Shown: one piece after another, positions 51,417 to 60,459 of the stretch
Layout of the letters: every line of letters begins with the position of its first letter
Numbering within the stretch: position 1 is the first letter of the stretch
Assembly: GCF_001303895.1 (NCBI RefSeq)
Contig: NZ_LJSD01000011.1
Span: forward strand, 756,409-820,408
Reading direction: 5' to 3'
From: Mesorhizobium sp. 1M-11
Lineage (GTDB): Bacteria > Pseudomonadota > Alphaproteobacteria > Rhizobiales > Rhizobiaceae
Length of the DNA: 64,000 nt
The notes under the pieces: model-generated
The model's input: only the letters and a program-made list of their open reading frames with translations
Databases searched by the model: none
Told to the model about the DNA's origin: nothing
Position numbers and translations under genes: made by a program

Positions 51417-52709
51417 CTACTTGGCGGCGCGTTCCAGAATGGAAATTGCGTCGGCCTGCGCCTTCGCCTGTGCCTCCTTTGCGGAAATCTGACCATATTG
51501 CAGCGCTTCCAGCGTCTGCTGCAGCGACTCCGAAAATTCCTGCCCGCCGGGAACGACTGGAAACGGCTTGGCGTCGGAAAGAACGCTGACATAGCCGGCG
51601 AGGAATTCCGTGCCGAGCTTGTCCTTGTGCGCCTCGATGTCAGAGCTGCGCGACGGCAGAATGCCCATCGACATCAGGATGTCGGACATGGCCGAGGCGC
51701 CGTTCTGGCCCGATTTCGCACCGTTCAGCCAGGCCAGGAAATCCCAGGCCGCCTTCTGCTCGGCCTCGCCGGCCTTGGCATTGACCACCGTCATCCAGGA
51801 ATAGGAAATCGAATGCGGCTTGTCGCCGCTCGGACCGACCGGAATCGGCGCGGTGGCGATGTTGGCGAATTTGTCGCCCATGCCGGTCTTCAGCGCACTT
51901 TCCCACCAGTTGGCCATGATGATCATGCCGGTCTTGCCGGAAACGAAATTGTCGAGGAAAGGGCCGGTGGTGTTGGCGTCGGCGGTAGCCATGGCTGGAT
52001 CGCTCGATCCGTCCTTGATCAGGCCCTCGTAGAATTCGAAGGTCTCGCCCGCCTGCTTGCTGTCCAGAACCGGCTTGCCGTCAGTCACCAGTTCGCCCGC
52101 GTTGGAGACAAGCAGCGAGGCGAAAGGATGCACCACGCCTGCCGCCCAGGAATTGATCATGCCGAAACCCTGCTGGCCGGCATCCTTCTTGGTCAGCTTC
52201 TTCGCCGCCTCGCGAAATTCATCCCAGGTCTTGGGTGCTGCTTCTATGCCGGCCTGCTTGAACAGGTCCTTGTTGTAGTTCAGCGCATAGACGTCGATCT
52301 CGTTCGGAATGCCGTAGAGCGCGCCGCCGACCGAAGCGGCGCTGACGACGCCAGCCGGCCAGGCGCCTTTCACCTCGGCGGCCACGGCTTCCGGTGCCGG
52401 CGCGACCAGCTTGTCGCGCGCCAGCTCCGGCAGCCACAGATCGTAGATGCCGCCAATGGTAGCGCCGTCCGAACCGCCGCTCTGCGAACGCAGCGTGGTC
52501 AAAAGATCGCCAAACGGCACGGCACGCACGGTGATGGTCACGTCGGGATGGGTCTTGGAATATTCCTTCGCCGCATTCTCGAGCAAGGCGACGGTCTCGG
52601 GCGACCAATGGGTCAGATAGGAGATGTTCACGGCCTCGGCCCATGCCGAGCCGGGCAGAAGCGCCAGCCCCACCGCCAATGCCAATTTCGAAGTCCAGGC
52701 CAACGACAT
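51417..52709 (-). CDS. Carbohydrate ABC transporter substrate-binding protein (SBP family 1)
   Basis: The 430-residue protein has a Sec signal (LALAVGLALLPGSAWAEA, cleavage after AWA near residue 25) and an SBP_bac_1 fold: VNISYLTHWSPETVALLENAA, GGIYDLWLPELARDKL, and YGIPNEIDVYALNYNKDLF for hinge and ligand contact. The ATG at 52709 follows GGGAGGGAG. It serves the two permeases downstream. It is divergent from a second sugar-importer operon beginning at 53010. Confidence 0.88.
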   Translation of the reverse strand: MSLAWTSKLALAVGLALLPGSAWAEAVNISYLTHWSPETVALLENAAKEYSKTHPDVTITVRAVPFGDLLTTLRSQSGGSDGATIGGIYDLWLPELARDKLVAPAPEAVAAEVKGAWPAGVVSAASVGGALYGIPNEIDVYALNYNKDLFKQAGIEAAPKTWDEFREAAKKLTKKDAGQQGFGMINSWAAGVVHPFASLLVSNAGELVTDGKPVLDSKQAGETFEFYEGLIKDGSSDPAMATADANTTGPFLDNFVSGKTGMIIMANWWESALKTGMGDKFANIATAPIPVGPSGDKPHSISYSWMTVVNAKAGEAEQKAAWDFLAWLNGAKSGQNGASAMSDILMSMGILPSRSSDIEAHKDKLGTEFLAGYVSVLSDAKPFPVVPGGQEFSESLQQTLEALQYGQISAKEAQAKAQADAISILERAAK

Positions 52710-53009
52710 TCACTCCCTCCCATTGTCTGCCAAGGCGGCATGACGTTATGACAATGATGCGCCGTGACGCAAGCGATAACTTGGCTTTGGCAAGCTCACA
52801 AAGAGCCTTTCGACAGCGAGACCATTTGGGATCATCGTTATTTATGTAATAAAATCAGCTATTTTTATTCAGAAACCTCTCGCCCGCATCGCGCCAGCAA
52901 AAAGAATCCAGCACGAGTTGTCTTGCGATTTCGATTATGTCGTTATAATGAATTTCGGCCGCAAACGGGAATGCGGCAGGCCGAACACGGCAGAATGGGA
53001 GAACTCGCA
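52710..53009. promoter_or_regulatory. Divergent promoter region between two sugar-importer operons
   Basis: This 300-base gap is AT-richer than its surroundings. It holds the palindrome TTATT-TATGT-AATAA (52838-52852) and ATTAT-N6-ATAAT (52934-52949). The latter overlaps a perfect -10 TATAAT at 52944-52949, with TTGCGA at 52923-52928 as a possible -35 (15-base spacer). These are candidate operators, for example for the GntR/UTRA protein encoded at 57676. No small gene is apparent. Confidence 0.5.
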
Positions 53010-54275
53010 ATGAACAAGCTTTCAATTCGCCGACGCACTCTGCTCGGCTTGATCGGCAGCCTGGCCGCGATCGGCTCGGGCTTCGCCGTGCCCGCCTTCG
53101 CCGACGAGACGGTGACACTGTGGAGCTGGCGCACCGAAGACGAGGCGGCGATGCGCCGGATCTTCGACGTCTTCGAAAAGGAGACGCCCGGAATCAAGGT
53201 CAACATCCAGTTCACCCCCGATGCCGACTACCAGAATCGACTGAGCACAGCCCTGCGTGGCGGACGCGGCCCCGATATCGCGCAGCTCAAAGCCTATGGC
53301 GAAGTGCAGCCGTTCATCGAAGCGGGGTATCTCGATGCGCTGGACGAGAGCGTGGCGGAACTGAAGAACATGCCCGACACTGCGCTAGGCGCAGCGCGTG
53401 GACGCACCGACGGCAAGACCTATGGCGTGCCCTACTCCGTGCCGATGATGGGCGTGTTCTACAACAAGGAGATTTTCGCAGCGCAAGGCATAGAGATCCC
53501 GAAAACCTACAAGGATTTCATAGCCGCCTGCGAGAAACTGAAGGCTGCCGGCATCACGCCGATCGCGGCGGGCGGCGCCAATGGCTCAGCCTGGGCGCTG
53601 GAGATCGGCGTCGGCGTGGTCGGACCAACGGTCTATGGCCCAGGTTTCTATGACGAGATGATGAGCGGCAAGGCGACCTTCGAGGATCCGCGCTATGTCG
53701 CGGCGCTCAAGCGCTATGCCGAGCTGAAACCTTATTTCTCGGATGGGTTTGCAGGCGTCGACTACACCACATCGACGCAGCAGTTCATCAACGGCAAGGC
53801 AGCGATGTTCCTGGGCGGCTCGTTCGAGAACGGTTCGTTCAAGGCACAGAACCCGAAACTGCAGTTCTCGATCTTCTCCTTCCCCGCTGACGATGCCGGC
53901 GCCACGCTCTACACCTCGGCCTTCTCCGATGGCTCCTACGGGCTGGTCTCGGAAAGCAAGAACAAGGAAGCGGCGACCAAGGTGCTGAACTTCATGGCGT
54001 CGCAGAAATTCGCGCAGCTGTTCGCCGACGAGCTTGGCTGGCCGCCGGCGCGCACCGACGTGTCTGTGAAGAATCCGGTGCTGTCGCAGATGATGGAGAT
54101 GGCCAAGAACTCGACGCCTTATCTCACCCTCGTCGGCTTCCGCTGGCAGTCGCCGACGGCCTCGTCGATCCTGCAGGCGGAGATCATCGACACGGTCGAA
54201 GGCAAGATCGCACCGGAGAAGCTTGGCGCCGATATGCAGGCCGCGGTTGCGACCTGGTTCCAGCCCAAGCAGTAG
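53010..54275 (+). CDS. Carbohydrate ABC transporter substrate-binding protein (SBP family 1), second system
   Basis: The 421-residue protein has a twin-arginine-like leader (RRRTLLGLIGSLAAIGSG) with cleavage after AFA near residue 34. The SBP_bac_1 fold follows (VTLWSWRTEDEAAMRRIFDVFEK, GRGPDIAQLKAYGEVQPF, YGVPYSVPMMGVFYNKEIF, in parts). ATG 53010 has GGGAGA upstream. It heads an operon with two permeases, deacetylase, kinase, regulator and SIS protein, so an acylated amino sugar is a plausible ligand. Confidence 0.88.
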   Translation: MNKLSIRRRTLLGLIGSLAAIGSGFAVPAFADETVTLWSWRTEDEAAMRRIFDVFEKETPGIKVNIQFTPDADYQNRLSTALRGGRGPDIAQLKAYGEVQPFIEAGYLDALDESVAELKNMPDTALGAARGRTDGKTYGVPYSVPMMGVFYNKEIFAAQGIEIPKTYKDFIAACEKLKAAGITPIAAGGANGSAWALEIGVGVVGPTVYGPGFYDEMMSGKATFEDPRYVAALKRYAELKPYFSDGFAGVDYTTSTQQFINGKAAMFLGGSFENGSFKAQNPKLQFSIFSFPADDAGATLYTSAFSDGSYGLVSESKNKEAATKVLNFMASQKFAQLFADELGWPPARTDVSVKNPVLSQMMEMAKNSTPYLTLVGFRWQSPTASSILQAEIIDTVEGKIAPEKLGADMQAAVATWFQPKQ

Positions 54276-54286
54276 GCGGCCTGACC

Positions 54287-55234
54287 GTGACGCAGCACCG
54301 GCACAAGAGCAGCATGAAGCGAACGCAGCAGCGCATGGCTGTGCTGTTCGTGTTGCCGGCGCTGGCCATCTACGGGCTGTTCGTGCTCTACCCATTGGCC
54401 ATGTCGCTGTGGGGCAGTTTCTTCACCTGGAAGGGACTGCGCATGCTGGACTTTGCCGGCCTCTCGAATTTCGCGCGCCTGTTCGTGTTTCCAAGCAGCG
54501 CGCGGCTGACCGGGGCACTGTGGCACAACGTGATCTGGTTCTTCGGCATCATGGTGTTCCAGAACGGCGTCGGCCTGCTGTTCGCCTGGCTGCTGTTCCT
54601 GCGCGACCAGGGCAAGGGCAGAAGCGGAGCCGCCTTCTTCCAATCGCTGTTCTTTTTCCCGGCGGTGCTGTCGCCGGTGATCGTCGGCGCGCTGTGGCGC
54701 CTGCTGCTGGCGCCGGGCGGTGTCGTTGGGTGGGCGCTGAACGGCCTGGGCCTGCACGAGGGCAGCCTGACCGTGCTCGGCAACAGCCAGACGGCGCTTA
54801 TGATGCTGATCGCGGTGGACGCCTGGAACTGGATGGGCCTTCCGGTGCTGATCTACACGGCAGGGCTGAGACAGATCTCCGGCCAGATCTTCGAAGCTGC
54901 AAAGCTGGACGGTGCCGGCAGCGGGCGCATGCTGGTTTCGGTGGCGCTGCCACTCCTGATGCCTGCCATCGGCACGCTGACGACGCTTTCCTTCATCAAC
55001 ACCTTCAACCAGTTCGACATCGTCTATGTGATGCAGGGCGTTCAGGGCAATCCGAGCTATTCGACCGACACGCTGGTGACCTATTTCTATCGCCTGGCGT
55101 TCGGGGCCGAAGGCGCGGTCGGCATCACCGACATCGGCCTGGCGCTGGCACTCGGCACCATGCTGTTCCTGATCCTCAGCATCGGCACGCTGCTCATGCT
55201 GCGTTTCTTCGACCGACGGACGGTGCAGCTATGA
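54287..55234 (+). CDS. Carbohydrate ABC transporter permease, MalF/UgpA-like
   Basis: The 315-residue permease has six TMs (FVLPALAIYGLFVLYPLAMSLWG in parts) and the EAA loop ISGQIFEAAKLDGAGSGRML. The start is GTG at 54287, with AGGCGG upstream; ATG 54314 is an alternative. It overlaps the second permease gene by 4 bases. Confidence 0.88.
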   Translation: MTQHRHKSSMKRTQQRMAVLFVLPALAIYGLFVLYPLAMSLWGSFFTWKGLRMLDFAGLSNFARLFVFPSSARLTGALWHNVIWFFGIMVFQNGVGLLFAWLLFLRDQGKGRSGAAFFQSLFFFPAVLSPVIVGALWRLLLAPGGVVGWALNGLGLHEGSLTVLGNSQTALMMLIAVDAWNWMGLPVLIYTAGLRQISGQIFEAAKLDGAGSGRMLVSVALPLLMPAIGTLTTLSFINTFNQFDIVYVMQGVQGNPSYSTDTLVTYFYRLAFGAEGAVGITDIGLALALGTMLFLILSIGTLLMLRFFDRRTVQL

Positions 55235-56070
55235 GCACGTTTGCCATCCAGACGCGGCTTGCCAGACTGCCCGGCTGGACCGTGCTCGCGCTGTGGTCCG
55301 CGGCCGTGCTGCTGCCGCTCTACATCCTCGTCGTCTCCTGCTTCAAGACGACGGCTGAGATCTACGAGAACCGGCTCGGTCTGCCGCAGAGCTGGTCCTT
55401 CGACAATTTCGCCAATGCGTGGACACGCGCGGATCTCGGCCAGAACTTCATCAACAGCCTGATCGTCACCGGCGGCGCGGTGGTGCTCACCATCGTGGTC
55501 TCTGCGCTCGCCGCCTATCCGCTCAGCCGCTACAAGCTCGGCTGGAACGGCATCATGCTGGGCCTCTTCCTGTCCGGTATCATGCTGCCGATCCGGCTGG
55601 CGTCGGTCGAACTGTTCACGCTGATGCGCAATCTCGACCTGCTCGATTCGCTGACTGGCCTGATCCTGGTCTATTCGGCGATCCGCATTCCGTTCGCCGT
55701 CTTCATCTTCGCCAATTTCATGCGCGTGCTGCCGTCCGAACTCGACGAGGCAGCACGCATGGATGGCGCGGGCGAGACACGCATCCTGTTCCAGATCATC
55801 CTGCCGATGGTGAAACCGGCGGTGTCGATCGTCGCCATCTTCACCGCCATTGCGGTGTGGAACGATTTCTTCTTCCCGCTGATCTTCATCTTCGACGATC
55901 GCTACAAGACCGTGCCGTTGGCAATCAGCGTGTTCGTCGGCCAGTTCCGCACCGACTGGGGCCTGGTGTTTGCTTCGCTTGCCATCTCCATGGCGCCCAT
56001 CCTCATCATGTATTGTTTGCTTGCGCGCCAGATTCGCGAGGGCGTCGGCGCCGGCGGAGGCATGAAATGA
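55231..56070 (+). CDS. Carbohydrate ABC transporter permease, MalG/UgpE-like
   Basis: The 279-residue permease has six TMs. The EAA loop is LPSELDEAARMDGAGETRILFQIILP in parts, and RQIREGVGAGGGMK is the usual MalG-like ending. ATG 55231 overlaps the previous stop, and its own stop overlaps the deacetylase ATG (ATGA at 56067-56070). No ATP-binding subunit is encoded in the operon. Confidence 0.9.
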   Translation: MSTFAIQTRLARLPGWTVLALWSAAVLLPLYILVVSCFKTTAEIYENRLGLPQSWSFDNFANAWTRADLGQNFINSLIVTGGAVVLTIVVSALAAYPLSRYKLGWNGIMLGLFLSGIMLPIRLASVELFTLMRNLDLLDSLTGLILVYSAIRIPFAVFIFANFMRVLPSELDEAARMDGAGETRILFQIILPMVKPAVSIVAIFTAIAVWNDFFFPLIFIFDDRYKTVPLAISVFVGQFRTDWGLVFASLAISMAPILIMYCLLARQIREGVGAGGGMK

Positions 56071-56807
56071 TCGAAGACAAGGTCTATGCCGCGCGCTCGA
56101 TCCTGGTCGTCGGGGCACATGCCTTCGACGCTGAAGTGATCGCCGGACCGCTGGCAGCGGTGGCGGCCAGCCGAGGTGCCGCCGTCACCTTCCTGCACCT
56201 GACCATGGGCGAACAGGGACATCCCTGCCTGGTCCCGGACCATTATTGCGCGCAGAAGGAAGAGGAGGCCGAGAAGGCCGCCAAACGGCTGGGCATCAAC
56301 GTGCGCAACCTTGGGCTCAAGGATGCCTTCCTGCCCAATGACGACGAAACGGCGCTCAAGGTCTGCGACGTCATCCGCGAGCTGAAGCCGGAGGTCGTCA
56401 TCACGCATTGGCATGGCAGCTGGCACAAGGACCATCGCGCCGCGGCCGAACTGACCCGCACCGGTTTCTTCTACGCCGCCCTGCCGACACTGAAGCGCAG
56501 CCATGAGGCTCACACACCGCAACTGCTGCTGTTCGGCGAAAACTGGGAAGACGACGAGGGCTTCAGGCCCGAGCACCTCATCGACGTCACAGACGGCTTC
56601 GAGGCCTGGAGTGCGGCGGTGCATGAATACGAGCTGGCGCGAGGCCTGAGCAGCTTTCCATATGTCGATTATTACAGCGCGCTCTACCGGCTGCGCGGCT
56701 GCCTGCGCGGCACCCGCTACGCACAAGGCTTCGCTGCCGCCTCGCACTCCTGGAATGCAGGCGCCGGCCTGTTCGCCCCGCCTGCCGCCAAGGATCACAA
56801 GCCATGA
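56067..56807 (+). CDS. PIG-L-family deacetylase (atypical metal motif)
   Basis: The 246-residue LmbE/PIG-L protein has its first motif as GAHAFDAE near residue 16, where most members have AHPDDE. The metal His and the second Asp are kept, but the position of the general-base Asp holds Phe. The second metal region HWHGSWHKDHRAA is present. The family removes acetyl groups from N-acetylglucosamine-type substrates. In an operon with a sugar importer, ROK kinase and SIS protein, cytoplasmic deacetylation of an imported amino sugar is likely. The altered motif may mean another substrate or mechanism. Confidence 0.8.
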   Translation: MIEDKVYAARSILVVGAHAFDAEVIAGPLAAVAASRGAAVTFLHLTMGEQGHPCLVPDHYCAQKEEEAEKAAKRLGINVRNLGLKDAFLPNDDETALKVCDVIRELKPEVVITHWHGSWHKDHRAAAELTRTGFFYAALPTLKRSHEAHTPQLLLFGENWEDDEGFRPEHLIDVTDGFEAWSAAVHEYELARGLSSFPYVDYYSALYRLRGCLRGTRYAQGFAAASHSWNAGAGLFAPPAAKDHKP

Positions 56808-57679
56808 CGCGCGTATTGGCCATCGACCTCGGCGGCACCAATCTGCGCGCGGCTGTCTACAGCGGCGACGTCTTGGCGCTGCAGGTACTGACGCATGAGG
56901 CAGCACCCGCCACGCTTGAGGATTTTCGAACCCGTCTCGGCGCGCTCGCCGATGAGGCCGGTGATATCGCGGCGATCGGCCTTGCGGTGCCGGGCCTTGT
57001 CGAAGGTTCGACCTGCCGCTGGATACCCAATCTGCCCTATCTCGACGGACAGGACCTGCAGGAACTGTTCCCCGGCTTGGCGGTCGCTGTCGGCAATGAC
57101 GCACAGGTCGCCATGCTGGCGGAGGCTGTCGAAGGTGGCGCCCGATCGCTGACCGATGCGCTGCTGCTCGCCATCGGCACGGGCATCGGTTCGGCCGTTC
57201 TGGCCGGAGGGCGTATCGTCGCGGGAGCACAAGGCGGCGCCTGTTCCTTCGGCTGGGCCTGCGCGGATATCGACGATGCCGGCGACGACCGCAGCGGTTG
57301 GCTGGAACGTTCAGCTTCGGGTCGTGCGCTGGATACCGCCGCGCGAGGACTGGGATTGGCCAATGGTGCCGTCCTGATCGCTGAGGCGCGTTCGGGCAAT
57401 GGCGATGCGATGGCGGCACTCGAAACACCGATGCGAAGCCTTGGCACGGCATTGGCCGGGGCAGTCGCTCTGCTCAACCCGCAGGCCGTCCTGATTTCCG
57501 GTGGCATCGCGGATGCGCTCGATGTGATGAGACCGCCCTTGCTCGCGGCGCTTCGACGTCAGCTGCCGCCGCACCTTCGCAACATAGACATCAGGCCTGG
57601 CGCCTTCGGGTCGCGCGCCGGCCTTGCCGGCGCAGCCCTTGCGGGCGCCGCTGGAGCCGGATGGAGACATATAGGATGA
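56804..57679 (+). CDS. ROK-family sugar kinase-like protein
   Basis: The 291-residue protein has the phosphate loop DLGGTNLRAAVY, the catalytic Asp in VGNDAQVA, and GTGIGSAVLAGG. It lacks the usual ROK zinc motif (CxCGxxGCxE): the region after GAQGGACSFGW reads ACADIDDAGDD instead. It probably phosphorylates an amino sugar or related hexose with ATP. The ATG overlaps the deacetylase stop, and the stop overlaps the GntR ATG. Absence of the zinc motif marks it as a divergent ROK member. Confidence 0.8.
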   Translation: MTRVLAIDLGGTNLRAAVYSGDVLALQVLTHEAAPATLEDFRTRLGALADEAGDIAAIGLAVPGLVEGSTCRWIPNLPYLDGQDLQELFPGLAVAVGNDAQVAMLAEAVEGGARSLTDALLLAIGTGIGSAVLAGGRIVAGAQGGACSFGWACADIDDAGDDRSGWLERSASGRALDTAARGLGLANGAVLIAEARSGNGDAMAALETPMRSLGTALAGAVALLNPQAVLISGGIADALDVMRPPLLAALRRQLPPHLRNIDIRPGAFGSRAGLAGAALAGAAGAGWRHIG

Positions 57680-58446
57680 CCGAAGCCAGCTTTCCGCAAC
57701 CCGACCGCCGTCGCCCCGAACCGCTATGGTTCCAGGTCGAGGAAGCGATCCGCGCCATCATCAAGAGCGGCGAATGGGCGACCGGCGACCAGATTCCGGC
57801 CGAAGACCGGCTATGCGCGCTGTTCGGAGTGAGCCGCATCACGCTACGCCACGCACTGCGCAATCTGGAGGAAACCGGGCTGCTGCGCCGCGAACACGGG
57901 CGCGGCACGTTCGTGCGCTCCACCACGCTGGTGGCCGGCACGCGCGAACTGACCTCCTTCACTCAGGAGATGGGCAATATTGGCGTCGTCGCCGGCTCAC
58001 GGCTGCTGGATTGCAGCCTGACCACGGCGGACGCCGCAGCAGCGGCTGCGCTCGAGATCGACGAGGGCGATCCGGTGGTGCGCATCCGGAGGCTCAGGCT
58101 TGGCAACAACGAGCCGATCGGCATCCAGACGGCGCAGCTTGCCGGTGCGCGCGTGCCGGGCTTCCTCGATTCCGGCCTGCTGCAAGGCTCGCTCTACGAA
58201 GCCCTGGAACGTCGCTACGGCATCGTGGCGATGGAAGCGCGCGAGAGCTACCGCGTCGGCACGGTTCCTGTCGCCGATGCCGATCTGCTCGGGCTGGCCG
58301 TCGGCACCCCCGCCTTCATCGTCGAACGCGTGAGCATCGACGAGCGCGGCCCCTTCGAATTCACCATCTCGGTCATGCGCGGCGACCGCTACGAAATCCG
58401 TTCGACGCTGCGCGCCGGCCGCGTTCCTCCCAACACCCGAAGCTGA
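57676..58446 (+). CDS. GntR/HutC-family regulator with UTRA effector domain
   Basis: The 256-residue protein has an N-terminal winged helix-turn-helix (WFQVEEAIRAIIKSGEWATG, IPAEDRLCALFGVSRITLRHAL in parts). A UTRA domain follows (TSFTQEMGNIGVVAGSRLLD, then VVRIRRLRLGNNEPIGIQTAQL in parts). The HutC branch includes amino-sugar regulators such as NagR and DasR. ATG 57676 overlaps the ROK gene stop. It probably senses a phosphorylated amino sugar and regulates the importers nearby. Confidence 0.88.
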   Translation: MTEASFPQPDRRRPEPLWFQVEEAIRAIIKSGEWATGDQIPAEDRLCALFGVSRITLRHALRNLEETGLLRREHGRGTFVRSTTLVAGTRELTSFTQEMGNIGVVAGSRLLDCSLTTADAAAAAALEIDEGDPVVRIRRLRLGNNEPIGIQTAQLAGARVPGFLDSGLLQGSLYEALERRYGIVAMEARESYRVGTVPVADADLLGLAVGTPAFIVERVSIDERGPFEFTISVMRGDRYEIRSTLRAGRVPPNTRS

Positions 58447-58466
58447 CACCAAGCAGGAGTATCCAA

Positions 58467-59258
58467 GTGTCCGATTTCTACATTCCCCGCCTCGCCGCCC
58501 TCATCGAGAAGGCGTCGAAGGAAAATGCCGAAGCCTTCGAGCAGGCGGCAAGCAAATTTGCGGATTCGCTGCAAAATGGAGGACTCGTCCATCTCTACGG
58601 TTCCGGCCACTCCGTGCTGCCCTGCCAGGAAGTGTTCCCGCGCTACGGTTCCTATGTCGGCTTCAACCCGCTGACCGACCCGCGCGTGATGTGGAACAAC
58701 GTGCTCGGCGCCGGCGGCGTGCGCGAACTGCTGTGGCTGGAGCGTACGGAAAAATACGCCGAGAAATTCCTCGACCACCAGCCGCTCAACGAAGGCGACT
58801 CGATCATCATCTTCGGCCATAGCGGCCGCAACGCATCGGGCATCGACACTGCACTCTACGCCAAGAAGCGCGGTATCTTCGTGGTGGCGATCACCTCGAA
58901 GAACAATCTGGACAAGCCGGCCACGCATTCGTCCGGGATGCGGCTGGCCGATGCGGCGGACCTGGTGATCGACACCTGTTCGCCGATCGAAGACGCGATC
59001 GTCCCGGTCGAAGGCTGGAGCCGCCCGGTCTCCGGCTCGTCGACGGTGCTGGCCATGATCATGGCGCACGAACTGATCGCACGCACGGCCGACCAGCTGT
59101 CGAAGCGTGGAGTCGAGCTGCCGGTTTTCGCCTCGCCGACAATCGCGGGCGTCACGCTGCACGACACCGACGTGATCTACGGTGTCTATCGCGAGCGCAT
59201 GCTGGAAGCGCAGAAAAAACATCTGCCGACCTTCCAGGCCACCATGCGGGGCGAATGA
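58467..59258 (+). CDS. SIS-domain sugar isomerase-like protein (UPF0309-like)
   Basis: The 263-residue protein has a single SIS fold: GLVHLYGSGHSVLPCQEVF with the phosphosugar-binding strand, SIIIFGHSGRNASGIDTALYA, and FVVAITSKNN. Similar proteins (UPF0309 group) occur near N-acetylglucosamine genes. The start is GTG 58467, with AGGAG 8 bases upstream. It could isomerise, deaminate or cleave an ether or phosphate of the amino sugar. It is the last gene of the operon and is followed by a strong terminator. Confidence 0.85.
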   Translation: MSDFYIPRLAALIEKASKENAEAFEQAASKFADSLQNGGLVHLYGSGHSVLPCQEVFPRYGSYVGFNPLTDPRVMWNNVLGAGGVRELLWLERTEKYAEKFLDHQPLNEGDSIIIFGHSGRNASGIDTALYAKKRGIFVVAITSKNNLDKPATHSSGMRLADAADLVIDTCSPIEDAIVPVEGWSRPVSGSSTVLAMIMAHELIARTADQLSKRGVELPVFASPTIAGVTLHDTDVIYGVYRERMLEAQKKHLPTFQATMRGE

Positions 59259-59269
59259 CCGAACAGTGA

Positions 59270-59297
59270 AAGGCCGGCTCCGCCGGCCTTTCTTTTC
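59270..59297. terminator. Bidirectional terminator between SIS and M20 genes
   Basis: AAAGGCCGGC pairs perfectly with GCCGGCCTTT around a three-base loop and is followed by CTTTTC on the plus strand. It lies 12 bases after the SIS stop and just before the convergent M20 gene end at 59302. Confidence 0.85.
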
Positions 59298-59301
59298 TGG
59301 A

Positions 59302-60459
59302 CTATTGCCGCTCCGGCAAACGGCGTCGGGTGATGGCGACGTGGAAACCCGTGCCGTGGAGCAGGCCCGCATCGTTGAAATCGAAAGTCGGGTTGTGTAG
59401 CGGCGCGGAATCCTCGCCATTGCCGACAAAGACGAAACAGCCCGGGACCTGATCGAGGAACCGGGCGAAGTCCTCCGAACCGGTCATCGGCTCCTTTGCA
59501 ATTGCGATCGCCTCCGGCCTGAAGACCGTTGCGGCAGCGGCAAAGACCTCCTCGACCAGCGCCGCATCATTCAACAGCGGCACGAACTCACGCGTATAGG
59601 TGACCTCGGCGCTGACGTTGTGAGCCAGCGCCGTTCCCTCTGCGATGATGCGCATCTGCCGCTCGATCTCGGCGCTGACCTCCGGCCGGAAGCTGCGGGC
59701 ATCGCCCAGGATCCGGGCCAGGCCCGGCAACGCGTTGCGCGTGCCGTCGGTGATGAGCTCCGTCACCGAAACGACGCCGATGTCTGTCGGACTGAGGCGC
59801 CGCGACACGATGGTCTGCAGGTTGGTGACGAGCGCGCAGGCCGCGACCAGCACCTCATTGCCCCAATGTGGCCGCGCGGCATGGCCGCCGACGCCCTTCA
59901 GCACGATCTCGAAATTGTCCTCGGCGGACATGAACGAGCCGGCGCGTGTTTCAAAACGGCCGACCGGCAGACCAGGCATATTGTGCAGGCCGTAGATCTC
60001 CTCGAAGGGAAAGCGCGCCATAAGACCGTCGTCCAGCATGGCGAGCGCGCCTCTGCCCCACTCTTCCGCTGGCTGGAAGATGAAGCGGACCGTTCCGTCG
60101 AAACCGCCCTCTTCCGCCAGCTGCCGCGCCGCGCCGAGCAGCATGGAGGTGTGGCCGTCATGACCACAGGCGTGCATGATGCCCTGGTTCTGCGAACGGT
60201 AGTCGGCCGTCCCCTGCTCGGTGATGCGCAACGCATCCATGTCGGCGCGTAGCGCAATCGCGCGGTTGCTCGAGCCACGCTTCAGCGTGCCGACGACCCC
60301 GGTACCGCCCACGCCTTCGGTGACATCGAGACCGAATTCGCGCAGCTTCCCGGCAACGAAGGCGGCAGTGCGCTTTTCCTCGAAGCCGAACTCGGGATGC
60401 GCATGCAGGTCGCGGCGCCACGCCGTCATTTCGCTTTCGAGCAGAGCCATGTCGGTCAT
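59302..60459 (-). CDS. M20-family amidohydrolase (hippurate hydrolase-like)
   Basis: The 385-residue metallopeptidase-like enzyme has LHAHPEFGFEEKRTAAFV at the N-terminus, HACGHDGHTSMLLGAA near residue 95 with metal His residues, FQPAEEWGRGA with the catalytic Glu, and GHAARPHWG in the dimerisation lid. HipO-like enzymes cut N-acyl amino acids. Its ATG overlaps the diaminopropionate ammonia-lyase stop (60456-60459), so it is the second gene of a coupled pair. It could free 2,3-diaminopropionate from an N-acyl form. Confidence 0.88.
   Translation of the reverse strand: MTDMALLESEMTAWRRDLHAHPEFGFEEKRTAAFVAGKLREFGLDVTEGVGGTGVVGTLKRGSSNRAIALRADMDALRITEQGTADYRSQNQGIMHACGHDGHTSMLLGAARQLAEEGGFDGTVRFIFQPAEEWGRGALAMLDDGLMARFPFEEIYGLHNMPGLPVGRFETRAGSFMSAEDNFEIVLKGVGGHAARPHWGNEVLVAACALVTNLQTIVSRRLSPTDIGVVSVTELITDGTRNALPGLARILGDARSFRPEVSAEIERQMRIIAEGTALAHNVSAEVTYTREFVPLLNDAALVEEVFAAAATVFRPEAIAIAKEPMTGSEDFARFLDQVPGCFVFVGNGEDSAPLHNPTFDFNDAGLLHGTGFHVAITRRRLPERQ

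Noticed and set aside
50985..52751. 588-codon open frame on the plus strand over the sugar binding-protein gene
   Set aside because: It is antisense to a gene with signal peptide and SBP fold, and it crosses the repeat region as well.
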